Shown here piece by piece: positions 1 through 5,396 of a stretch of DNA of 5,746 bases (position 1 is the stretch's first letter; every line of letters starts with the position of its first letter). Below the pieces are notes generated by a model. It did not search any database and had not been told where the DNA came from. It was given only the letters and a program-made list of their open reading frames with translations. Source of the stretch: Candidatus Tectimicrobiota bacterium (GTDB taxonomy: Bacteria > UBA8248); NCBI GenBank assembly GCA_016184445.1, contig JACPCT010000343.1:1-5746 (forward strand). Reading direction: 5' to 3'. The position numbers were made by a program, and so were the translations under genes.

Positions 1-473
1 CCGAGATCACGAACTTCACCCAGCTCGTGAGCGCGGCCATCGGCTTCAATCAGCAGCGCGGCGACGCCATCCGGGTCGTGTCCGTGCCCTTCCAGGCGGT
101 CGTGCCGGAGGGCGCGGAGCTGGGCGTCTCGGCCCAGCAGGAGTTTGTCCTGACCCTGGTGAAGTACGTCCTGGGCTTGATCGCCCTGGCGCTGATCTTC
201 CTCTTCGTGATCCGGCCGCTGCTCGCCTGGGTCGCCGCGGTGGAGCTGAGGGCGCGGCCCGGGCGCGAGGGGCTGGCGGTCGGGCCCGAGGGCGTGGCCC
301 TGCCCGGCGGCATGATGGAGGCCCTGGGGCCCGCGCCCGAGCCCGTGAAGACGGCCCAGCAGATCGAGGCCGAGGAAGCGCGCAAGATCTACGAGCAGGT
401 CTACTCCTTCGTGGAGGAGAACCCGGACAGGGCGGCGGACCTCCTGAGGAGCTGGGTCAAGGAGCGGGCGTAA
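1..473 (+). CDS. fliF: Flagellar MS-ring protein FliF, C-terminal part (5' end outside window)
   Basis: The reading frame is open from base 3 and ends at TAA 471-473, so this is the last ~156 codons of a gene entering from the left. A GTG at 27 lies inside the gene and is not the start. The first visible residues (LVSAAIGFNQQRGD, then VVSVPF) match the conserved end of the FliF periplasmic domain. A hydrophobic stretch at about 153-230 (VLTLVKYVLGLIALALIF and following) is the second transmembrane helix. After a Gly/Pro-rich cytoplasmic linker comes the acidic, helical C-terminus (about 387-464, with YSFVEENPDRAADLLRSW). In characterised FliF proteins this tail docks the N-terminal domain of FliG and so joins the MS ring to the C ring. 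The next gene is fliG, which agrees. Identification is secure; nothing looks broken. Confidence 0.95.
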   Translation, partial: EITNFTQLVSAAIGFNQQRGDAIRVVSVPFQAVVPEGAELGVSAQQEFVLTLVKYVLGLIALALIFLFVIRPLLAWVAAVELRARPGREGLAVGPEGVALPGGMMEALGPAPEPVKTAQQIEAEEARKIYEQVYSFVEENPDRAADLLRSWVKERA

Positions 474-513
474 CCGGCCGCACGCGGTAGGGCCGGCCGC
501 CCGGAAAAGGGCG
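474..513 (+). other. Two adjacent small hairpins in the fliF-fliG spacer
   Basis: Directly after the fliF stop, CCGGCC (474-479) pairs with GGCCGG (491-496) across an 11-base loop. It is followed by CGCCC (498-502) pairing with GGGCG (509-513) around GGAAAA. No U-run follows, so a standard intrinsic terminator is unlikely. A role in mRNA processing or stability, or chance pairing in GC-rich DNA, is equally possible. This is the largest spacer within the fliF-ylxF block. Confidence 0.3.
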
Positions 514-544
514 CGGATCCGAACACCGACGAGGAGCGGGCTCC

Positions 545-1570
545 ATGGTCAGGGCGGCTTCGGTAGACAAGCTGAACGGCTCGGAGAAGGCGGCCATCCT
601 TCTGCTCAACATCGGGGAGGAGCTGGCGGCCAAGGTCCTCCAGAAGATGGCGGAGGACGAGATCCAGCACCTGGGCAACTACATGGCCAGCATCGGGGCG
701 GTCGCGCCCGACGCCGCCAAGAAGGTGAACCAGGAGTTCCTCGCGCGGCTTGCCACCGGGTCCTCCCGGGGTTTCAACGTGGGGAACGTCTCAAGCGTCC
801 GCAAGCTCCTCGAGGCCGCCCTGGGCGCCGAGCAGGCCGAAGCCATGATCTCCAACCTCAGCGTGCCCACCGAGGAGGCGGGCATCGAGACGCTGCGCGT
901 CCTGGACGCCAAGACCATCGCCAACTTCCTCAAGAACGAGCACCCCCAGACCATCGCCCTCATCCTCGCCCACCTGGAGTCGGAAAAATCGAGCGACGTC
1001 CTCAGCTTCCTCTCCGAGACCATCCGGGGCGAGGTGGCCTACCGGATGGCCACGCTCGACCGCATCCCTCCCGGTGTCATCAACGACCTCGACACCATCC
1101 TGGGCAACGAGCTGGCCGCGAGCGGCAGCGGCCAGAGTCAGATGGTGGGGGGCGTGGCCTCGGTGGCGGAACTCCTGAACCACGTGGACAAGGCGAACGA
1201 GAACCTCATCATCTCCAAGATCGAGGAGCTCAACCCCGAGCTGGCCGACAGCATCCGGGCGCTCATGTTCACCTTCGACGACCTCGTCTTCGTGGACGAC
1301 CGCGGCATTCAGCTCATCCTTCGCGAGGTGAGCAACGAGGAGCTGACCATCGCCGTCAAGGGCGCGGGCGACGAGGTGAAGGAGAAGCTCTTCAAGAACC
1401 TCTCCGAGCGCGCGGCCGCCATGATCCAGGAGGACCTCTCTGCCATGGGCCCCGTGCGCCTGAGCGACGTCGAGAAGGCCCAGCAGAACATTGTGCGCAT
1501 TGCCAAGCGGCTCGAGGACGAGGGCAAGATCATCATCGCCCGGGGCGGCGGCGGCGATGTGTTCCTCTAA
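545..1570 (+). CDS. fliG: Flagellar motor switch protein FliG
   Basis: FliG is the C-ring protein that binds FliF, generates torque against the stators and relays the switch signal from FliM. The 341-residue product has the usual family length. Start ATG 545 has GAGGAG (531-536) eight bases upstream. Visible landmarks are the N-terminal FliF-binding region (residues ~8-100, EKAAILLLNIGEE), the middle-domain EHPQ motif at 132-135 (FliM contact), a glycine hinge at 202-203, the ARM-type segment ASVAELLNHVDKAN, and the MFTFDDL gimbal motif at 241-247. By alignment from memory with E. coli FliG, the torque-related charged residues K264, R281, D288, D289 and R297 correspond to K272, R289, E296, D297 and R305, with identical spacing; only the first Asp is changed, to Glu. 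The protein therefore looks fully functional. It lies between fliF and fliH, 71 bases after fliF. Confidence 0.98.
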   Translation: MVRAASVDKLNGSEKAAILLLNIGEELAAKVLQKMAEDEIQHLGNYMASIGAVAPDAAKKVNQEFLARLATGSSRGFNVGNVSSVRKLLEAALGAEQAEAMISNLSVPTEEAGIETLRVLDAKTIANFLKNEHPQTIALILAHLESEKSSDVLSFLSETIRGEVAYRMATLDRIPPGVINDLDTILGNELAASGSGQSQMVGGVASVAELLNHVDKANENLIISKIEELNPELADSIRALMFTFDDLVFVDDRGIQLILREVSNEELTIAVKGAGDEVKEKLFKNLSERAAAMIQEDLSAMGPVRLSDVEKAQQNIVRIAKRLEDEGKIIIARGGGGDVFL

Positions 1571-1594
1571 CCGGGGGCTTGCTCCTTGGCCGCG

Positions 1595-2851
1595 ATGACC
1601 TTCTCATCCGAGGAAGTAAAGCCCTTCTCCTTCAACCGGCTGGAGAAGAAGGATATCCCCGAGGAAGGGCGGGTCGTCTCCATCTGGCGGAAGATGCGCG
1701 AGGTGGAGGACGAGCAGGCCGCCGAGCAGGCCGCCAAGCAGGCCGTCAAGGATGCCGCCGAGGAAGAGGCTGCCGAGAAGGCGGCTGCCGCGAGGGGCCC
1801 GAAGTATCCCGCCGCCAAGGCCCCGGATCCCAAGGTCCCAGACCCCAAGGCCGCCGCTCCCAAGACTCCGGCCGCCGAGAAAGGCGCCGCCGCCGAGGGG
1901 GCCGAGCCCGCACCTGAGCTCCCGCCCCCGCCCAAGCTCATCTTGCGTCCCCGCAAGCCCACCCGTGGTTCGTTCAGCCCCATGGTGAGCGCCGAGGAGC
2001 GCCCGAAGGGCTCATTCACCGGCTTCACCGCCGCCCCCAAGCCGGGGCCGGACGGGGTCCGTACCATCGTCCTCGACTCCGAGCGCGAGGCCGAGGAGGA
2101 GGCCGAGAAGACCGCCGCCGAGAAGCGCGCGGAGCTCATGGCCCAGGCCCAAGCCGAGGCAGCGGCCCTGAAGGAGCGGGCGAGGGCCGAGGGGCAGCAG
2201 CAGGGCTACGCCCAGGGGCTGGTCAAGGCGCGCGAGGAAGTGCGGGGCGAGCTTATTCCAGTCCTGCAGAAGTTCGCCGCCGAAACGCAGGGGCTGCTGA
2301 ACCACAGGGCCGAGATTCTTCGCGGGGCCGAAAGGGAGATCCTCGAGCTCGCTCTCCTCATCGGGAAGAAGGTGCTCCACGCCGAGCTTCGGCTCCATCC
2401 CGAGGCGGTGGCCCAAGTGGTGCGCCATGCCCTGGGGCGCGCCATCGGCTGGGGCCGCGTGAGCGTGCTGGTCAACCCGGAGGACTGCGCCCTGTTGGAG
2501 GAGATGAAGGACTCCCTTGCCGGGGGGCTCGAGGGCGTCACCATCGCCGAGTTCGTGCCCGCTCCCTCCATCGCGCGGGGGGGCTGCGCCCTGCAGTCCA
2601 ACCTCGGGGAGGTGGACGTCCGGCTGGAGCTCCAGGTGGGCGAGGTCGAACGGGCCTTACGTGAGGCCCTGGGCGAGAGGCTCGAAGCGAGTGCGGAGGC
2701 CGCTCCGGCCCTACAGACGCCCTCCTCCCCGCAGGCAGCTCCCGCGCCCCGCTTGGCCGAACCGCCGAAAGCCGAGGAGAAAGCCCCCGAAGCGCAGCCC
2801 TATCGCCTCCGCGAACTGGGCGGCCAGCCCCCGAAGGAGGGCGGGTCATGA
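1595..2851 (+). CDS. fliH: Flagellar export ATPase regulator FliH, enlarged by low-complexity ends
   Basis: FliH dimers bind and regulate the FliI ATPase and bring it to the C ring and export gate. The product is about 418 residues from ATG 1595 (421 from TTG 1586), against roughly 230-270 for well-studied FliH. It starts with a FliH-like segment (EEVKPFSFNRLEKKD). Next comes an Ala/Glu/Lys/Pro-rich stretch (residues ~38-115), then a long charged helix (~161-220). That helix ends in a GxxxGxxxG motif at G200, G204 and G208, a FliH hallmark. The conserved C-terminal domain (~242-362) contains EILELALLIGKKVL, VSVLVNPED and the GGC...GEVDVRLELQ end motif. A Pro/Ala-rich tail of ~50 residues follows. 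The start is uncertain: neither candidate has a good ribosome binding site, and I prefer ATG on N-terminal similarity. The gene begins 24 bases after fliG in the same frame and overlaps fliI by ATGA. Only one Trp (W31) lies near the N-terminus, where Salmonella FliH uses a Trp pair to bind FliN/FlhA. Confidence 0.93.
   Translation: MTFSSEEVKPFSFNRLEKKDIPEEGRVVSIWRKMREVEDEQAAEQAAKQAVKDAAEEEAAEKAAAARGPKYPAAKAPDPKVPDPKAAAPKTPAAEKGAAAEGAEPAPELPPPPKLILRPRKPTRGSFSPMVSAEERPKGSFTGFTAAPKPGPDGVRTIVLDSEREAEEEAEKTAAEKRAELMAQAQAEAAALKERARAEGQQQGYAQGLVKAREEVRGELIPVLQKFAAETQGLLNHRAEILRGAEREILELALLIGKKVLHAELRLHPEAVAQVVRHALGRAIGWGRVSVLVNPEDCALLEEMKDSLAGGLEGVTIAEFVPAPSIARGGCALQSNLGEVDVRLELQVGEVERALREALGERLEASAEAAPALQTPSSPQAAPAPRLAEPPKAEEKAPEAQPYRLRELGGQPPKEGGS
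1706..1933 (+). repeat. Low-complexity Ala/Glu/Lys/Pro coding segment in fliH
   Basis: The codons in this part of fliH encode EQAAEQAAKQA-type alanine/charge repeats followed by a Pro-Lys section. The latter holds two copies of PDPK (bases 1823-1834 and 1838-1849) and related APK/TPAAEK units. It ends in PPPP just before the better conserved KLILRPRKP. Such segments are usually disordered and vary in length between relatives. This is internal to the gene and not a mobile repeat. Confidence 0.6.
2834..2840 (+). promoter_or_regulatory. Strong ribosome binding site of fliI inside the fliH 3' end
   Basis: AAGGAGG lies seven bases before ATG 2848. It is encoded within the final FliH codons (Pro-Lys-Glu-Gly-Gly), and the fliI start overlaps the fliH TGA as ATGA. 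This fixes the fliI start and implies translational coupling, which would help balance the FliH and FliI subunits of the same complex. Confidence 0.85.
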
Positions 2852-4254
2852 GCCAGGTGTCGCTGACCCGCTACATGGGGCGGCTGGAGAAGGTCGAGAC
2901 CTCCCGCGCTCTGGGCAAAGTCATCCAGGTCGTCGGCCTTCTCGTCGAAGGGAGCGGCCCGGGCCTTCCGGTGGGGGCGGTGTGCCAGGTGGAGCCCCTG
3001 CACGGGGGAGACCCGGTGCCCGTCGAGATCGTCGGTTTCCGGGACTCGCGCGTGCTGTTCATGCCCCTGGGGCAGGCGAGGGGCATCTCGCCGGGCAGCA
3101 CCCTCCGGGCAATTTCGAGCCAGGCGACCGCCCGGGTGGGTTCCTCGATGCTGGGCCGGATCCTCGACGGGCTGGGCCAGCCGCTGGACGGCGGCCCTCC
3201 CCTGGATGATCTGGCCACCCGCCCTCTCTACGCCGAGCCCCTCAACCCCCTCTCCCGGCCCATCATCACCGAGGTGATGGACGTGGGCGTGCGCGCCATC
3301 AACGGCCTGCTCACCATCGGGAAGGGCCAGCGCATGGGCATCTTCTCGGGCAGCGGGGTGGGCAAGAGCACGCTCCTCTCCATGATGGCCCGCCACACCA
3401 AGGCCGACGTGACCGTGGTGGCCCTCGTCGGGGAGCGCGGCCGCGAGGTGAAGGAGTTCGTGGAGCGGGTGCTGGGGCCCGAGGGCCTGGCGCGCAGCGT
3501 GGTGGTGGCCGCCACCTCGGACCAGCCCCCCCTGGTGCGCCTGCGGGGGGCGTTCCTGGCGACGACCATCGCCGAGCATTTCCGCGACCAGGGGATGGAC
3601 GTCCTCCTCCTCATGGACTCCATGACCCGCTTCGCCATGGCCCAGCGCGAGGTGGGCCTCTCGGTGGGCGAGCCGCCGGCCACCAAGGGCTACGCCCCCT
3701 CCGTCTTCGCCCTCATGCCGCGGCTCCTCGAGCGGGCGGGCGTGACGGGGGAAGGTTCAATCACGGGTTTCTACACCGTCCTCGTCGAGGGGGACGACAT
3801 GGCGGACCCCATCTCGGACGCCGCCCGCGGCTTGCTGGACGGCCACATCGTTCTCTCGCGCCGGATGGCCTCGCAGAACATCTATCCCTCCATCGATGTG
3901 CTGGCGAGCAAGAGCCGGGTGATGATCGAGATCGTCCCCTCCGAGCACCTGCAGGCGGCGGGGGAGTTCATCTCGCTGGCCTCGGCCTACGACGAGTCGG
4001 CCGACCTGATCCAGGTGGGCGCCTACGTGAGGGGCTCGGACGCCCGGGTGGACCGGGCCGTCGACCTGCGCCCCAAGCTTCTGGACTACCTGCGGCAGGG
4101 GATAAGAGAAGGGGTCGCCTATGACGCGGCGGTCGCCTCCCTCCGGACCGATGTGCTCGCCGCCACGGCTCCTCCACGGTCCGCCGCCCCGCCGCGGCCC
4201 CCGGCGCCCGCCTCCCGTCCCGGGGCTCCCGTGGCGGCCCTCCGGAGGGCCTAG
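2848..4254 (+). CDS. fliI: Flagellum-specific export ATPase FliI
   Basis: FliI is the F1-beta-like hexameric ATPase of the flagellar type III export apparatus; it helps deliver and unfold substrates in the cytoplasm. The 468-residue product has the N-terminal beta-barrel domain (~20-95), the segment MLGRILDGLGQPLDG at 101-115, and the Walker A loop SGSGVGKST at 167-175 (K173, S174). It also has GERGRE at 195-200, with E196 in the place of the catalytic glutamate. The Walker B strand is VLLLMD ending at D257. The ATP synthase alpha/beta family signature PSIDVLASKS lies at 347-356. All catalytic elements are intact. The C-terminus carries an extra Pro/Ala/Arg-rich tail (~437-468), beyond the usual 430-440-residue length. 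The start is set by AAGGAGG at 2834-2840 and the ATGA overlap with fliH. fliJ follows after 3 bases. SctN of virulence type III secretion is a paralogue, but the flagellar neighbours decide for FliI. Confidence 0.98.
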   Translation: MSQVSLTRYMGRLEKVETSRALGKVIQVVGLLVEGSGPGLPVGAVCQVEPLHGGDPVPVEIVGFRDSRVLFMPLGQARGISPGSTLRAISSQATARVGSSMLGRILDGLGQPLDGGPPLDDLATRPLYAEPLNPLSRPIITEVMDVGVRAINGLLTIGKGQRMGIFSGSGVGKSTLLSMMARHTKADVTVVALVGERGREVKEFVERVLGPEGLARSVVVAATSDQPPLVRLRGAFLATTIAEHFRDQGMDVLLLMDSMTRFAMAQREVGLSVGEPPATKGYAPSVFALMPRLLERAGVTGEGSITGFYTVLVEGDDMADPISDAARGLLDGHIVLSRRMASQNIYPSIDVLASKSRVMIEIVPSEHLQAAGEFISLASAYDESADLIQVGAYVRGSDARVDRAVDLRPKLLDYLRQGIREGVAYDAAVASLRTDVLAATAPPRSAAPPRPPAPASRPGAPVAALRRA

Positions 4255-4257
4255 CCC

Positions 4258-4722
4258 ATGGCCCGCAGGTTCCCCCTGAACGCTGTCCTCCGGCTTCGGA
4301 GGATGGAGGAGCAGGGCAAGATGAGGGAGTTAGCCTCCTTCGAGCGGGTTCGGACGCGCGAGACCGAGCAGTTGCGCTCCCTGGAGGGGAAGCTGGACGA
4401 GGCCCGCAACGACTTGGCCGAGCGCATCGTCGGGGAGGGCCTCCCGAGCCAGAAGGCTCAGATGTACCTGGCCTTCTTCGGCGCCCAGTCCTCCCGCATC
4501 CGCTACCAGCAGGAGCTCCTCCGCAAGGTGCAGGCCGAGGTCCGGCGCAAGCGCGTCGAGATGGCCATGGCCGTCGCCCGGCGGAAGATTTACGACCGCC
4601 TGAAGGAGCGCTTCATGGCGGAGGAGGAGCGGGAACGCAGCCGCCGGGAGGCGCTTCAGGTGGACGACATCGCCGCGATCCGCTTCATCGCCGGTTCCAG
4701 GGGGAGGCCAGCCGGTGCCTAA
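4258..4722 (+). CDS. fliJ: Flagellar export protein FliJ
   Basis: FliJ is a coiled-coil stalk protein. It sits in the centre of the FliI hexamer, like the gamma subunit of F1, and links ATPase activity to the FlhA export gate. The product has 154 residues, near the usual ~150. It begins with the family pattern FPLNAVLRLRRMEEQGKMRE (4258 onward), a first long helix to about residue 57, a short turn (GEGLPSQ) and a second helix from ~66 to 140. The end of that helix has the typical charged pattern around KIYDRLKERFMAEEERERSRREALQVDDIA. Start ATG 4258 has GGAGGG (4244-4249) eight bases upstream, within the last fliI codons. The sequence family is weakly conserved, so the call rests on the N-terminal pattern, the two-helix shape, the length and the position directly after fliI. 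Confidence 0.92.
   Translation: MARRFPLNAVLRLRRMEEQGKMRELASFERVRTRETEQLRSLEGKLDEARNDLAERIVGEGLPSQKAQMYLAFFGAQSSRIRYQQELLRKVQAEVRRKRVEMAMAVARRKIYDRLKERFMAEEERERSRREALQVDDIAAIRFIAGSRGRPAGA
4702..4707 (+). promoter_or_regulatory. Ribosome binding site that selects the GTG start of the YlxF/MotE-like gene
   Basis: GGGAGG, within the last fliJ codons, lies seven bases before GTG 4715 and sixteen before the first in-frame ATG at 4724. The spacing favours GTG 4715, giving an 8-base overlap with fliJ and translational coupling. Confidence 0.7.
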
Positions 4723-5152
4723 GATGCTGGGTGTCGCCGGAAAGTTGGGGATGTGCGTGTGGATGGTCCTCGCGCCTGGGTCCGCCGCGGCCGCCCAGCC
4801 CGCTCCTCCCGCCCAGGGGCAGCCCGCCCAGCCCGCCGCTCCTCCCGCCAAGGGGCAGCCCGCCAAGCCGGCTGAAACCCCCGCCGCGGTCGAGGCGCGC
4901 CTGAGCGATCAGCTGCTCTTGGAGATGGAGAAGAAGCGGCGGGAGCTCGATCAACGCGAGACCGAGCTCAAGCGGGAGGAGAGCCGCCTCCAGGAGCTGC
5001 GGGCGGACATCAAGAAGCGGATCGACACCCTGCAGGAGATCGAGGCGCGCATCCAGAAGGCCCTGGCGGTGGTGCAGCCCGAGCGCGCGGCGCGCATCAG
5101 CGAGCTGCTCGCCCGCCAGCCTCAGCCACCGGCCCAGCCTCAGAGCCGCTAG
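4715..5152 (+). CDS. ylxF: Small secreted coiled-coil protein, YlxF/MotE-like
   Basis: The 145-residue product starts with a basic N-terminus and hydrophobic segment (residues ~4-27, ending SAAAAQ). This looks like a Sec signal peptide or, if uncleaved, a membrane anchor. A Pro/Ala/Gln/Lys-rich spacer follows (29-58), including a two-copy repeat. Residues ~60-115 form a strongly charged coiled coil (MEKKRRELDQRETELKREE). Then comes LAVVQPERAARISELLA (117-133), which resembles one half of the MgtE_N-like helical motif of MotE/YlxF proteins, and a short Pro/Gln tail. Position between fliJ and fliK equals Bacillus ylxF. In Rhizobiales the related MotE is a periplasmic chaperone of the MotC motility protein. 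The exact role here is unknown; periplasmic stator or motor support is inferred. The C-terminal domain seems shortened compared with the longer family members I recall, and no frameshifted continuation is visible downstream. Confidence 0.8.
   Translation: MPKMLGVAGKLGMCVWMVLAPGSAAAAQPAPPAQGQPAQPAAPPAKGQPAKPAETPAAVEARLSDQLLLEMEKKRRELDQRETELKREESRLQELRADIKKRIDTLQEIEARIQKALAVVQPERAARISELLARQPQPPAQPQSR
4799..4867 (+). repeat. Two-copy Pro-rich tandem repeat in the YlxF/MotE-like gene
   Basis: Unit 1 (4799-4831) encodes PAPPAQGQPAQ and unit 2 (4832-4867) encodes PAAPPAKGQPAK. The DNA of the units is nearly identical apart from one inserted codon and CAG-to-AAG changes that turn two Gln into Lys. 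It probably arose by a short tandem duplication in the flexible linker after the signal peptide. Confidence 0.75.
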
Positions 5153-5270
5153 AGCCCTTTTCGGGCCCGGCTTCCCCGTCTCCCGTCTTTTCCCTTTTGC
5201 CCTTCCGATGCCGGAATCTTTTTCCGCTCCCGCTATCCCCGACGCCTCCAATGACCCGGATGCTTTCCCG
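5144..5270 (+). terminator. Possible terminator region: bulged hairpin plus C-rich, G-poor tract
   Basis: Right at the end of the YlxF-like gene, AGCCG (5144-5148) can pair with CGGCT (5168-5172), and inside it GCCC (5154-5157) with GGGC (5163-5166) around TTTTC. The hairpin is bulged and the following pyrimidines (cttccccgtctcccg, then TTTT at 5188 and 5195) are not a clean U-run. From 5171 to 5270 I count 44 C and 16 G. This C>G bias is unlike the surrounding genes and typical of Rho-utilisation sites. A second small hairpin CGGAA/TTCCG lies at 5212-5226. A Rho-dependent or mixed terminator is plausible but unproven. No coding frame with flagellar similarity is seen here. Confidence 0.4.
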
Positions 5271-5288
5271 TTAAATTGTTGAATTTAA
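5271..5288. promoter_or_regulatory. Perfect AT-rich dyad, possible regulator binding site upstream of fliK
   Basis: TTAAATT (5271-5277) and AATTTAA (5282-5288) are exact inverted repeats around GTTG, making an 18-bp symmetric site. It sits in a ~40-base AT-rich patch of an otherwise GC-rich window, about 25 bases before the sigma-54-like -24 half and ~60 bases before the inferred transcription start. It could bind a dimeric regulator or a bending protein such as IHF, or act as an UP-like AT tract. The identity of the binder cannot be told from the sequence. Confidence 0.45.
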
Positions 5289-5312
5289 ATACTTTTCATT
5301 GGCTTTTCGGTT

Positions 5313-5328
5313 TTGGCACGGCTTGTGA
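5313..5328 (+). promoter_or_regulatory. Sigma-54-like promoter candidate for fliK (good -24, imperfect -12)
   Basis: TTGGCACG at 5313-5320 exactly matches the -24 half of the sigma-54 consensus TGGCACG-N4-TTGC. At the correct distance the -12 half reads GTGA instead of TTGC, so the key GC (bases 5327-5328) is GA. If used, transcription would start near 5340 and give a ~57-base leader before the fliK ATG. Hook-stage flagellar genes are sigma-54 dependent in many Gram-negative bacteria, which fits the location. The -12 mismatch leaves real doubt; no convincing sigma-70 or sigma-28 promoter was found as an alternative. Confidence 0.45.
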
Positions 5329-5396
5329 ATGCCAAGCCACCAGCCTGAGGCCCCGGACTGGGCTCGGGCGCACGGATTTCTTGGGAGGGAAGTCAG

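Noticed and set aside
27..473. GTG at 27 as the start of a separate small membrane protein
   Set aside because: The frame is open upstream to the window edge and the residues before GTG fit the conserved FliF sequence, so this is the 3' end of fliF.
2517..3209. 230-codon + strand frame across the fliH-fliI junction
   Set aside because: It is out of frame with two clearly identified genes, and its Pro/Arg/Gly-rich translation is a frame-shift artefact of GC-rich DNA.
2800..3579. Long open frame on the - strand (259 codons) opposite fliH/fliI
   Set aside because: It lies antisense to well-conserved FliI sequence. Its His/Gly/Ala-rich translation is typical of GC-rich shadow frames, and no family is recognisable.
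4685..5251. 188-codon - strand frame over the YlxF/MotE-like gene and the gap
   Set aside because: It is opposite a gene with signal peptide, coiled coil and good RBS. Its Leu/Gly/Arg-rich translation shows no family features.
5098..5260. Frameshifted remainder of the MotE C-terminal domain after the stop at 5152
   Set aside because: The other two forward frames show no MgtE_N-like helices, and the sequence turns into a C/T-rich non-coding tract.
5271..5315. Possible sigma-28 or sigma-70 promoter in the AT-rich patch
   Set aside because: TAAA at 5286 lacks a GCCGATAA-like partner at the proper distance. TTGAAT at 5279 has no -10 box after 16-18 bases.
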